DNA of 64,000 bases. Origin: Bordetella genomosp. 13. Its GTDB lineage: Bacteria; Pseudomonadota; Gammaproteobacteria; Burkholderiales; Burkholderiaceae_B. A program made the position numbers and the translations under genes. Location: positions 4,340,001 through 4,404,000 of the forward strand of contig NZ_CP021111.1 of assembly GCF_002119665.1 (NCBI RefSeq), written 5' to 3'. The notes under the pieces were generated by a model. It ran no database searches, was not told the origin of the DNA, and saw only the letters and a program-made list of their open reading frames with translations. Shown here piece after piece: positions 37,977 through 46,606 of this stretch (position 1 is its first letter; each line of letters begins with the position of its first letter).

Positions 37977-39317
37977 TCACATCGGCTGGACGTTGCTGCG
38001 GGCAAGCCGCTGCGCCGCCAACGACACCACCGCCAGGAACACCAGCGCCGTCAGGAAATACTCCAGGCTCGCATCCGAAGACTCGTAGCTGTCGAAGTAC
38101 GCCGAGCGCAGCAGCTGCATGCCGTGCGCGAACGGCGACCACAGAATCCACGGACGCAGGTGCTCGGGCAATTGTTCCGAGACGAAGAACACGCTGGCGA
38201 ATATCTGCAGGAACCGCTCGATGACCGGCGCAAGCCGCAGGAAGAAATGCCAGCCTGTCGCGATCGCGCCGAACAGCACGCCCATCGCCGCGCCGCAGCC
38301 TCCCATCAGGACGACATAGAGAGCGAACCCGGACCAGCTCTGCGGCAGCGTGATGAGCCCCAGTGCGTGGCCGGCGTAGATCAGCACCCCGAAGACCACC
38401 AGATACACCGACAGATACGTGAAAGCCTGCACCAGCGCCCCCATGAGCGGCGTCACCCCCTGGAAGTTCAACAGCCCGCGGGACGAGACATAGCTCGCGC
38501 TGCTTCTGAAGATGATCTGCCGGAACATGATCCACGTGGTCGCGCCCAGCAAGGCGAACGTCGGCACGTCCATGCCCAGGATGTAGTGCGTTCCCATCAG
38601 GAAATACAGCGATGAGATCAACGTCAGCAGCACGACCGGCCCCACCAGCGCCCACAGCAGCGCGATCCGGCTTTCGCCGTGCATGACGTGCAGTTGATAC
38701 ACGAACATGGCCATCATGATGCGCAGGCGCGAACCGCCCTCGTCGAGATCGCGCGGATACTGCGCTTCGTGCAGGGCGCGCAGCCGTCCGCGCAGGACGG
38801 CCAGATCGCCGGCCTCGTCCCGGGACAGTTCGACCTGCAGGGCGACGTCGTTGCGCGATGCCTCGCGGCGCGCCTGCTGCGCCTCTTCCAGCCTGCGCCG
38901 GTGCATGCGCCTTTCGTGCGCCGCGCCCAGGCGCTCGTCCTCGGCCGCGAGCTTGGAGGGCGCATAACCGGGCGCGAACACGTCGACGCCCGCGCGCAGA
39001 TCCTGCTCGAGCAGGCGCACCATGATGCGCAGGCGCCGCCGCGAAAAATCGGCCATCGTTTCGTCATGGCCGCCGCGCTCCACCTCTGCCTGCAGTTCCG
39101 ACTGCAAGGCCTCGTACACCGCCCGCCGGGCCGCCACGCTGCCATGCGGCTCGCCGCGCAGCCGCGCGAGCAGCTGCTTCAGCACGGCGGTCGGCGAGGA
39201 CTCGACACGAAACAGCGCGGTCAGGTCCAGGCGCCAGGCCGTGGTGCCGGAGCCGACGGTGTAGCTCCTGTCCTGCCGGCGTGTGCGCCAGCCCCTGATG
39301 CGATCCTCGTTGCTCAT
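37977..39317 (-). CDS. vexB: VexB/KpsM-type ABC-2 capsule-export permease with extra N-terminal domain
   Basis: 446 residues. The C-terminal ~250 are a KpsM-type permease: the amphipathic entry FVYQLHVMHGESRIALLWALVGP, six membrane helices (first ~218-240), and the usual LPEHLRPWILWSPFAHGMQLLR near the end. Residues 1-195 precede this and are absent from ordinary KpsM/VexB proteins (~260 residues). They are hydrophilic and Arg/Glu/Ala-rich, with a likely coiled coil at ~130-185. It exports the finished, lipid-capped polymer across the inner membrane with VexC. vexA ends 10 bases upstream and vexC begins 10 bases downstream. Confidence 0.88.
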   Translation of the reverse strand: MSNEDRIRGWRTRRQDRSYTVGSGTTAWRLDLTALFRVESSPTAVLKQLLARLRGEPHGSVAARRAVYEALQSELQAEVERGGHDETMADFSRRRLRIMVRLLEQDLRAGVDVFAPGYAPSKLAAEDERLGAAHERRMHRRRLEEAQQARREASRNDVALQVELSRDEAGDLAVLRGRLRALHEAQYPRDLDEGGSRLRIMMAMFVYQLHVMHGESRIALLWALVGPVVLLTLISSLYFLMGTHYILGMDVPTFALLGATTWIMFRQIIFRSSASYVSSRGLLNFQGVTPLMGALVQAFTYLSVYLVVFGVLIYAGHALGLITLPQSWSGFALYVVLMGGCGAAMGVLFGAIATGWHFFLRLAPVIERFLQIFASVFFVSEQLPEHLRPWILWSPFAHGMQLLRSAYFDSYESSDASLEYFLTALVFLAVVSLAAQRLARSNVQPM

Positions 39318-39327
39318 CGGCGCGCTA

Positions 39328-40488
39328 TCAGTTCTGGTTGACGCTCGTGCTCGAGCCGGAATCGCTGTCGATGGCCCGCGTGGCGCTGAAGCCCGCGCTC
39401 ATGGTCACCCGGAATGCCGACAGAACCTTCTGCACCTGGGTGAAGGGCGCGTCCGATATGTAGATGGCCTGCCCTTCGCGCACCGTGAACTGGCCCGCCA
39501 GCGCCACCTGCTCGGGGCGCGTCAGGTCGAACTGGTAGACGACGGGCAGGGTATCCGGCGCCCCCTGGGTGCCTGGTTTCGCCGGCGTGAACAGGAACAC
39601 GGAGCGCGGGTCCGCCGTCTTGTCGTCCAGACCTTTCGAGTCGCCCAGGGCGTCCAGCACGCTGTAGTTGCGCTTGCTGATGGCGACGCGCCCCTGCATC
39701 CCGGCCGCGCCCAGCACCGTCAGGTACTCCCGGGCATCGTGCGCGGTAATCACATCTCCCGCGCGCAGCAGGATGTCGTTCTTCTGGTTGCGGTAGAGGT
39801 CTGACAGCCGCACCGAGCTGATCTCGTTGTCGCGCCGCAAAGTGATCACCAGCTGCTCGGGATTCGTCTGCACCGGCGCGGCCATCGCCAGCGCGCTGCT
39901 CAGGCGCTGGGACGTCTGCGTGATGGGGTACATGCCCGGCTTGGCCAGGTTGCCCTGCACCGTCACCATCTGCCCGCGCGCCTCGCTGCGCGTCACGCTC
40001 ACGTCCGAACTGACGGTGAGCTTGGCCAGCCGGGCGACGACGGCGTCATGCAGCTGCGCCAGCGTCAGGCCCGCAGCCCGGAACTTGCCGAGAATGGGGA
40101 AATGGATATTCCCCGACGAGTCTATGACCTGGCTGCCCAGATCGCTGACCCCGGCGGCATTGACCGCGAAGACCCCCAGGCCGTCGCGTTCCCATACCGT
40201 GACGTTGATGCCGTCCCCGGGGACCAGGCGGTCGAATCCGCCCTGGCGGTCGTCCCGGTAGCGGGCGGGAAAATCCGCGACCTCTGGTACGTTGCTCGCC
40301 CGCGCGAGCGCGGGCGACACGGGCATGACCACGACGTCCTTCGCATCATGCGCCGAGGTCATCTCGCTCAACATCGGACCGGAACGCGGCAGCTGGCATC
40401 CCGACAATGAAAGGGCGGCGAGCAACGCCGTGACCAGCCCTCGAGCCCTCAGGCCCGGGACCGGGATGTTCTTCTGTGTCAGTTCCAT
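39328..40488 (-). CDS. vexA: VexA, outer-membrane polysaccharide-export (OPX/Wza-type) lipoprotein
   Basis: 386 residues. The lipobox is LSLSGC (Cys31). The polysaccharide-export domain reads RLVPGDGINVTVWERDGLG, VIDSSGNIHFPILGKFRAAGLTLAQLHDAV in the sequence, followed by SLBB-like repeats (VTVQGNLAKPGMYPI; GQAIYISDAPFTQVQKVL). It forms the outer-membrane/periplasmic channel for the capsule. I chose ATG 40488, which gives a normal lipoprotein signal. TTG 40521, directly after the tviE stop with a very strong AAGGAGG, would extend the N-terminus by 11 residues and cannot be excluded. Confidence 0.9.
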   Translation of the reverse strand: MELTQKNIPVPGLRARGLVTALLAALSLSGCQLPRSGPMLSEMTSAHDAKDVVVMPVSPALARASNVPEVADFPARYRDDRQGGFDRLVPGDGINVTVWERDGLGVFAVNAAGVSDLGSQVIDSSGNIHFPILGKFRAAGLTLAQLHDAVVARLAKLTVSSDVSVTRSEARGQMVTVQGNLAKPGMYPITQTSQRLSSALAMAAPVQTNPEQLVITLRRDNEISSVRLSDLYRNQKNDILLRAGDVITAHDAREYLTVLGAAGMQGRVAISKRNYSVLDALGDSKGLDDKTADPRSVFLFTPAKPGTQGAPDTLPVVYQFDLTRPEQVALAGQFTVREGQAIYISDAPFTQVQKVLSAFRVTMSAGFSATRAIDSDSGSSTSVNQN

Positions 40489-40521
40489 TGTTTCCAAGCA
40501 AGCGAAAGAATTGCCGGGCAA

Positions 40522-42582
40522 TCAAGCCTCCTTCAGACGCATCGCTCCCACACCGATGCAGTCGTCGTTCTCCGACGTGGGCATGACGGGCACGCACAGG
40601 CGCAGGAACTTGGTCAGCATCGCATTGAGCGAAAACAGTTCCCGCGCCCGATGGCGGCTCTGCTCCCTGACCGACTCGTCGTCGCGAAGCCGGTCCACCA
40701 TGGACGCGACCTTCTCGCATGCCTCGTGCAGGTCGGGATGCTCGACGTCACTGAGCAGATGCCCGGTCACGTTCTCCACGAAGCACTCGCCTGCGCCGCC
40801 GGCGGGCGTCGACACGACGGGCACCCCGAGCATCTGCGCCTCGATCAGCACGTTCGGCAAGCCCTCGTACCGGGACAGCAGTACGCTCGTGTCCATCTGC
40901 GAATACCAATAGCCGACGTGGTTCGAAAGGCCGACCAGCAGCAGCCGGTCCGTCACGCGCAGCTCCTCGGCCAACGCCACCGTGTGATCGTGCAGCCGCC
41001 CGTCGCCCACGATGACGAAGCGGGCCTGGGGACGCTGCTTCAGGTATTGCGCGGCGAGTTTGATCCAGAGCTGCGGGCGCTTGTCGGGTTCCAATCGGAA
41101 CACGCCGCCGATGGTCTCGGTGGCATCCGACGTGCACGCCTGGAAATCATTCCACTTCTTCTCGTCCTCGGCCGATGCATCGGTCGAGAGTTCGGGCACG
41201 CCGTTGTAGAGGATGTGGAAACGCTCGACCGGAATGCCGAGCCAGTCCGCATAGGCCTCCGCGGCCGTGCGGCTGTTGCTGACGAAGTACACGCCGGGAA
41301 CCTGGGCCAGCGCCTGGTAGAGCTCGGGATACTCTTCGCGATAGCGGTCCTTGCGTATGTTCGGCGGCAGCCCGCGGAAGACCAGGTGAATCGTCGGAAT
41401 GCCCGCGCACAGCGCCGCCAGCGCGCCGAACAGGCACGTGCCGTCCTGCCACAGGCTGACGACGTCGAACGCGTGCTCGCGCAGCCGCGGCGCCAGACGC
41501 GTCACGCCATAGTGAACCGGCGGCGGCAGCTGATCCAGCAAGCGCGCCAGCACGGAATCCGGAACGGGCTGGTGAGACACCGAGATCGGCGGCAATCCGT
41601 TGATTTCGGTGACCGGGATCTGCGCACTGGCCAGCACCGGCAGGAAGAAATCCAGGCCCTGCTTCTTGGTCGACCCCGACGGCTCTGTGTGCTGTTTCAC
41701 CATCACTTCGACCTTCTTCGGCCTCATCAGCATGGCGGCCGACTGCCTGTCGGCGACGGTCGCCATGCGATGCAGTTCGCTGGCCAGTCGCGTCAGCTGA
41801 CGCTCGGCGCCGCCGGGACCGAGGCTGCCCGTGACCAGCGCGACCGACACAGGCCGCTCCGGCGAATGCTCGGGCACGTCGCGATCGCGGAAATGCAGGA
41901 TCGCGTGCTTCATCGATACGATCCTGATGTCCTTTCCGACGAGGCCTTTCTCAGACTCGAATTGCCGATAGAAGGCATAGTCGTCGGCCAGCGAGCTGGC
42001 AAGCTCCGCGGCCTTGCTGCCGGGAACCAGCTGGTCGGCGACGGGCTTTATCGTGTCGAACGCTTCCGCCAGCAATCCGCGCTTGCGCAGGCGCTTGGCA
42101 AACTCGACGCGCACGTTGCGATCCCCATCGCGCGCGATCAGGCGACGGAACAGCGCGTCGGACTGCTCATGGGCGCGGATGTCGCTGAGCAGCTTGGCCC
42201 GGGCGAACAGCTTCGCCGAATTGCGGGTCCTCGCCGGAATATGGCGGTCGACCAGCGACAGGGCCTCCTCGACCTGCCTGTTCTTCACAAGGCGCGTCGC
42301 GCTGTGGCGGACGATGTTGAGATCGTCCGGACACTCGCGCAGGAGCTCGGACCACTGCTCGAACATGCCCTCGTTGATGCCCGCCAGCTCCTTCAGGCGC
42401 AGCAGCAGATAGCGTATTTTGGGATCCGCCATGTGGTCGCGCGCCAGTTCCTGCGCGCGCGGCAGATTCCCTTGGGCGGCCTGAACCCTCCCTGAGGCCG
42501 CGACGATCTCCTCCAGCTGGGCTTGCGCCCGTTGGAGATCGGACGTATCGACCTCCCGTTCGGTATCCAGGGCCTCGCTCAT
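40522..42582 (-). CDS. tviE: TviE-like GT4 glycosyltransferase with N-terminal helical repeats
   Basis: 686 residues. Residues ~1-220 are TPR-like helices. From VSVALVTGSLGPGGAERQLTRLASEL the GT-B fold begins. IGGVFRLEPDKRPQLWIKLA, ARFVIVGDGRLHDHTVALAEEL and SRYEGLPNVLIEAQMLGVPVVST (the EX7E retaining-transferase motif) make it a GT4 enzyme. In the Vi system TviE is the polymerising glycosyltransferase working with TviD. ATG 42582 overlaps the tviD stop by four bases and has GGAGGAAGG upstream. It is longer than Salmonella TviE (~578 residues), mainly at the N-terminus. Confidence 0.87.
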   Translation of the reverse strand: MSEALDTEREVDTSDLQRAQAQLEEIVAASGRVQAAQGNLPRAQELARDHMADPKIRYLLLRLKELAGINEGMFEQWSELLRECPDDLNIVRHSATRLVKNRQVEEALSLVDRHIPARTRNSAKLFARAKLLSDIRAHEQSDALFRRLIARDGDRNVRVEFAKRLRKRGLLAEAFDTIKPVADQLVPGSKAAELASSLADDYAFYRQFESEKGLVGKDIRIVSMKHAILHFRDRDVPEHSPERPVSVALVTGSLGPGGAERQLTRLASELHRMATVADRQSAAMLMRPKKVEVMVKQHTEPSGSTKKQGLDFFLPVLASAQIPVTEINGLPPISVSHQPVPDSVLARLLDQLPPPVHYGVTRLAPRLREHAFDVVSLWQDGTCLFGALAALCAGIPTIHLVFRGLPPNIRKDRYREEYPELYQALAQVPGVYFVSNSRTAAEAYADWLGIPVERFHILYNGVPELSTDASAEDEKKWNDFQACTSDATETIGGVFRLEPDKRPQLWIKLAAQYLKQRPQARFVIVGDGRLHDHTVALAEELRVTDRLLLVGLSNHVGYWYSQMDTSVLLSRYEGLPNVLIEAQMLGVPVVSTPAGGAGECFVENVTGHLLSDVEHPDLHEACEKVASMVDRLRDDESVREQSRHRARELFSLNAMLTKFLRLCVPVMPTSENDDCIGVGAMRLKEA

Positions 42583-45059
42583 GCCGCCTTCCTCCGATTC
42601 ATCTTTTCGATCCACACCAGGCACCGCTGGATGTAGTGATCGAACTGCTCGGGATTCTCGGAACGCTGCTTGAGCGCCTGCCAGTACGGCAGGGCCTGCT
42701 CGAAGCGGTGCAGGCGCATCGCGCCGACGGCGGCCGCGCGCAGGCCGATAGGATCGTCGGGAACGAGCTTCAGGATCTTCTCGCCGAGGGCAAGACGCTC
42801 GGTCGTGCTGGACGGATCCAGCGCCCGGGCTTCGGCATACAGCACCGCGATGATGCGCCGCTTCTCGTGCGCGACCTCAGGCATATCGGGCCAGGACTGC
42901 GCGATGCGGTCCAGCAGCTTCCAAGCGGCCTCGTGGTCGCCAGCGGCCAGCAGTTCGCGGGCGGCGCGGATGGCGCGGGGACCGAGCCTGTTGAGCTGGC
43001 GCTGCGCCTCTTCTTTCGCGCTCTGGTCGGCAGACCCGTGCGACAGGATGGCGGTATACGCGTCGATGGCGTCGCCGAACCAGCCGCCATTGAAGGCCGC
43101 CCTGGCGAAGTACAGCTGCGTGCTGAAGGCGGCAGACTCGCCGGCCGCCGCCTGCTTCAGATGCCGGATGGCGGTTTGCTTGTCGCCCAGCGCATCGGCG
43201 GCACGGCCGCGCATCGCATCCAGTTCGGGAAAATCGACCTGGGTATCGAGCGCGATATCGGTGAGCTCGATCACCTCTTTGTGGTTGCCCGCCAGCAGCG
43301 CGGAGCGCACGCCCAGGCGCATCGCGCGCTCGAACGCCCGCTGCTTGCGCAGGCCAGCCATGGCGCCGGGATCGAGCAGGCGATGGGCGCAAATCTTCTC
43401 GGCCGCGTCGCGCAGGCGTCCCTCCTCCAGTGCGCGGGCGCCCTCTTCCGCCCATGCCGCCGACTGCGAGAGCAGCCATGCGCGCACGTTCTCATGCTCG
43501 CTCTTGGCCAGGCCGCACGATACGGCCAAGGCGGCGCCGGCCATGACGAATCCGCGCCACGACGCTTCCTTCACCAGTTCCAGCGCGTCGACGTCCGACA
43601 GCGCGGGCGATTCGGATGCCAGTTCGCGCAGCGCCGCGCGGTCGCCCGCGATCAGGCGGTCGCGCCACAGCACGGCGAAGCCGCGGCCGTACGCGGGCAG
43701 CACGGCACGAACTTCGTGCACCCAGCGTATGGCGGCCTCCATGTCGCCGCCTTCCTGCAGCATCGACAGCACCGTGTCGGCCGCCTCCAGCGCGCCGGGC
43801 TCGTCGCCCGACGAAATGCGGAACAGCTGCTTCCAATTGCCCAGCGCCTCGTCGACGTGCCCCAACTGAGCGGCGGAGACCGCCGCGGTCCGCACGATCT
43901 CCGGGGTCTCGATCTCGTCGCCAAGCAGGCCGGCCGCCAGCGAATAGGCCAGGTCATACCGCCCGAGCCTGAAGTGATTGCGCATCAGGATCTGCTCGGC
44001 CTTGCTGCCGGAAGCCAGCGCGCCGTCCGCGCTCTCCAGCAGGGCCAGGGAGCCTTCGTAATCGCCCAGCTCGCCCTGCATCCGCGCCAGCAGCAGCACG
44101 TGGTCGGGCAGTCCGGGATGCCTGCGCAGCACCTCGCGGACGCGCCGCGAAGCCTCTCGCAATTCGCCCGAATCCCAGATCCTTTCGATGCGTTCGGCGG
44201 CTTCGTCGGTGGAGAGCTTGGCCGCCACGGGCTGCGGCGTGGAGGCGCCAAGCCGCGGACGGATATAGCTCTTGTACCAGTCGGCGCACAGGCGCTCGGC
44301 GAAGAGCGCGGTGTAATGCGTAAGGTCGAGCCCGCCGTCCTCCATCGCGTCGGCCTGGCCGATCTTGTTCATCAGCGGCGTCGGGTCGTAGCAAGGCACG
44401 CCGAGCCGTTCGGCCCCCGCGGTGACGGTCGCGATCAGCTGCTGGCGCTGTTCGATCGGCACGTTGTCCGGAGTCAGGGCGTTGACGTGCGTGACGAAGA
44501 TCACCTTGTCCTTGCCCAGCAGATCGACGATCTGCCGCATTTCGCCTTCGATCTCGTCGTCCTCGACATCGCGCTTCACGATGCGCGCGAGCAGGTCGCG
44601 GTCCTCCGCCGAGAGGGCCTTGAAGACCGGGTCTTGATCCAGCCACGTGCGCCTTTCGCCCAGCCGATCGGACAGCGCCAGAGACCAGAAGGTGCGGGCG
44701 CGCGCGCGGTCGGCGAAGAACTCGCTGAAGTAGCGCACCAGGTAGTTGGACTGGATCGGATAGCCGTCTATGGTCAACAGCTTGCGCGATGACAGTTCGA
44801 CCATGTACAGGTCGGCGGGCTTGTGCGTCCCGCGGCGCGCGCGGTCACCGTTCGACGGCCGGAAGATCAGCCGTTCGACGTCGGAGGGGATGTCGCACTG
44901 GTCGTACATGAAGCGCGCCTGCTGCAGCGCCTCGGCGCTGGTGTGCACGAAACCGTAGTTGCGCCCGAGCTGCAGCTTGACCGGGTATCGGCCCACGGCA
45001 TCCCGCAGGGGCGTGTGGATCCGGCAGGTGCCGATCGGAGCGATGGTGAAAGAGGCCAT
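42579..45059 (-). CDS. tviD: TviD-like capsule biosynthesis protein (GSCFA/SGNH-like domain plus TPR)
   Basis: 826 residues, almost the length of Salmonella TviD. The N-terminal domain (~1-280) looks like the GSCFA/SGNH-type acyl-transfer fold: IAPIGTCRIHTPL near the start, KVIFVTHVNALTPDN and GLDLTHYTALFAERL with the Asp-His pair. The rest (~290-826) is a long array of TPR-like helices (for example GELGDYEGSLALLESA). TviD is known to O-acetylate the Vi polymer and to be required for its synthesis with TviE. AGGTGA precedes ATG 45059. The 76-base gap to tviB, where tviC would be in Salmonella, holds two small hairpins and a duplicated sequence. Confidence 0.82.
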   Translation of the reverse strand: MASFTIAPIGTCRIHTPLRDAVGRYPVKLQLGRNYGFVHTSAEALQQARFMYDQCDIPSDVERLIFRPSNGDRARRGTHKPADLYMVELSSRKLLTIDGYPIQSNYLVRYFSEFFADRARARTFWSLALSDRLGERRTWLDQDPVFKALSAEDRDLLARIVKRDVEDDEIEGEMRQIVDLLGKDKVIFVTHVNALTPDNVPIEQRQQLIATVTAGAERLGVPCYDPTPLMNKIGQADAMEDGGLDLTHYTALFAERLCADWYKSYIRPRLGASTPQPVAAKLSTDEAAERIERIWDSGELREASRRVREVLRRHPGLPDHVLLLARMQGELGDYEGSLALLESADGALASGSKAEQILMRNHFRLGRYDLAYSLAAGLLGDEIETPEIVRTAAVSAAQLGHVDEALGNWKQLFRISSGDEPGALEAADTVLSMLQEGGDMEAAIRWVHEVRAVLPAYGRGFAVLWRDRLIAGDRAALRELASESPALSDVDALELVKEASWRGFVMAGAALAVSCGLAKSEHENVRAWLLSQSAAWAEEGARALEEGRLRDAAEKICAHRLLDPGAMAGLRKQRAFERAMRLGVRSALLAGNHKEVIELTDIALDTQVDFPELDAMRGRAADALGDKQTAIRHLKQAAAGESAAFSTQLYFARAAFNGGWFGDAIDAYTAILSHGSADQSAKEEAQRQLNRLGPRAIRAARELLAAGDHEAAWKLLDRIAQSWPDMPEVAHEKRRIIAVLYAEARALDPSSTTERLALGEKILKLVPDDPIGLRAAAVGAMRLHRFEQALPYWQALKQRSENPEQFDHYIQRCLVWIEKMNRRKAA

Positions 45060-45091
45060 TCAGGTCACCTATAGAAATGGATTGGCCGCCC

Positions 45092-45152
45092 GGACTCGAA
45101 AGTCCAGTACAAGGGTGGTGGGTGACGGCTGGGACTCAGAGAGTCCAGTACA
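45092..45152. repeat. Duplicated AGTCCAGTACA with two hairpins at the tviB/tviD junction
   Basis: AGTCCAGTACA occurs at 45101-45111 and again at 45142-45152, the latter inside the last codons of tviB. Each copy is the right arm of a small hairpin: GGACT-CGAA-AGTCC (45092-45105) and GGACTC-AGA-GAGTCC (45132-45146). It looks like a partial duplication of the tviB 3' end, placed where tviC stands in Salmonella. Confidence 0.6.
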
Positions 45153-46413
45153 GAAGGTTGGGCTGGAGTCGGCTGCTGTCGAGCACGGACTTCAGGTCGC
45201 AGACCATGCCGTCGTTCTTGACCAGATGCGGCAGGTCTTCCCAGATGGACTCCATGGTCTCGCGATGCGGGACGGCAAGAATCAGCACGTCCATGCTCTT
45301 GAACTCGCTGCGGTCCACGAGCTTGATGCCGTACTCGTGCTCCATCTGGGCCGAATCGGCCATCGGGTCGCAGGCCACCGGGGTGATGCCGTACTGCTTG
45401 AGGGCATTGAAGAGATCGACGACCTTCGAGTTCCGGATGTCCGGCACGTTCTCCTTGAACGTCATGCCCAGGATGCCGACGCGGGTCGAGCCGTTGAGCC
45501 GCCCGTTTCGGGCCAGCTCCTGCACGATGCGCGAGGCGACATGGCTGGCCATGCCGTCATTGATGCGTCGCCCCGACAGGATCACCTCGGGGTGGTAGCC
45601 CAGCTCCTGGGCCTTGGACGTCAGGTAATACGGGTCGACGCCGATGCAGTGGCCGCCCACCAGGCCAGGCGTGAACCGCAGGAAATTCCACTTGGTTCCC
45701 GCGGCGGCCAGCACTTCCGAGGTACGGATGCCGACCAGGTCGCAGATCTTCGACATCTCGTTCATCAGCGCGATGTTGATGTCGCGCTGGGTGTTTTCGA
45801 GAACCTTCGCGGCCTCGGCGACCTTGATGGAGGACGCGCGGTGCACCCCCGCCTCGATGATCTTGCCGTAGACGTCCGCGATCACGTCGAGCGATTCCGC
45901 ATCCTGGCCGGAAACGATCTTGACGATTTTCTCCAGCGGATGCTCGCGATCGCCGGGGTTGATGCGCTCGGGGCTATAACCCAGCTTGAAATCGACCCCG
46001 CAGCGCAGGCCCGAGGCTTTTTCCAGCTCGGGTCCGCAGATTTCCTCGGTCGCGCCGGGATGGACGGTGGACTCGAAGACGACGATGCAGCCCGGGCGCA
46101 GCACCGGGCCGATCGACTGGCACGCCCGCACGAGCAGCGAAAAGTCGGGATTGTTGCGTTCGTCCACCGGCGTCGGGACAGCCACGACGAAAAAGTCGCA
46201 GCCCTCCAGTTCCGACACCTGGTCGGTGAACATCAGGTTGGAAGCCTGCAGTACGTCACGCTCGATCTCGCCCGTCCAGTCATCGCCCTCTTTGAGTCGT
46301 GCAATACGCCGCTTGTCCACATCGAAGCCGATGACGTCGAAACGCCGGGAAAACGCCACGGCTACCGGCAGGCCTACATAACCCAGGCCACATACTGCGA
46401 TTCTCTTTACCAC
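45136..46413 (-). CDS. tviB: TviB/WbpO-type UDP-N-acetyl-hexosamine 6-dehydrogenase
   Basis: 425-residue cytoplasmic enzyme oxidising UDP-GlcNAc (or UDP-GalNAc) to the uronic acid with 2 NAD+, first committed step of Vi-type polymer synthesis. The Rossmann motif VCGLGYVGLPVAVAFSRRFD opens the protein. VAVPTPVDERNNPD, VFESTVHPGATEE and ALMNEMSKICD follow. LVGGHCIGVDPYYL carries the catalytic Cys, and GMTFKENVPDIRNSKVVDL is the C-terminal domain signature. GTG 46413 is chosen because GAGGTA lies 7 bases upstream and homology starts at once; the open frame extends to 46500. First gene of a ~13.5-kb operon. Confidence 0.93.
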   Translation of the reverse strand: MVKRIAVCGLGYVGLPVAVAFSRRFDVIGFDVDKRRIARLKEGDDWTGEIERDVLQASNLMFTDQVSELEGCDFFVVAVPTPVDERNNPDFSLLVRACQSIGPVLRPGCIVVFESTVHPGATEEICGPELEKASGLRCGVDFKLGYSPERINPGDREHPLEKIVKIVSGQDAESLDVIADVYGKIIEAGVHRASSIKVAEAAKVLENTQRDINIALMNEMSKICDLVGIRTSEVLAAAGTKWNFLRFTPGLVGGHCIGVDPYYLTSKAQELGYHPEVILSGRRINDGMASHVASRIVQELARNGRLNGSTRVGILGMTFKENVPDIRNSKVVDLFNALKQYGITPVACDPMADSAQMEHEYGIKLVDRSEFKSMDVLILAVPHRETMESIWEDLPHLVKNDGMVCDLKSVLDSSRLQPNLLYWTL

Positions 46414-46417
46414 GGGA

Positions 46418-46606
46418 CTACCTCGCTGTTTTCGTCGTGTCTCGGACACTAGAAGTCGACCCCCAGGGAAGCGCAGGGAAGCGGCGAACGACAGAAACAT
46501 CTCGTCGCAATCTTTCGGTGCTTCGCAATTGGGGAAGATACGTCTCGATACCCTTCCGGACCAGGCGGGCAGCGAGCCGACGAATCGTAGGCGGCCCGGG
46601 CAGCAA
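46418..46606 (-). pseudogene. Probable remnant of an RfaH/NusG-like antiterminator gene
   Basis: This 62-codon frame reads AARLVRKGIETYLPQLRSTE, close to the NusG/RfaH N-domain segment (LxxQGFETYLPxLR). The expected PLFPGYLFV appears only after a frame change, as LRFPGGRLLVSE in the frame running into tviB (about 46444-46479). The family's WYxxHxKP start is missing and no C-terminal KOW domain remains. It sits immediately upstream of tviB on the same strand, where operon-specific NusG paralogues of polysaccharide loci usually lie. The match is short, so a chance resemblance is possible. Confidence 0.45.

Noticed and set aside
40651-44792. Long rightward frames (614 and 718 codons) opposite tviE and tviD
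   Set aside because: Mirror frames of confidently assigned capsule genes; no recognisable protein features.
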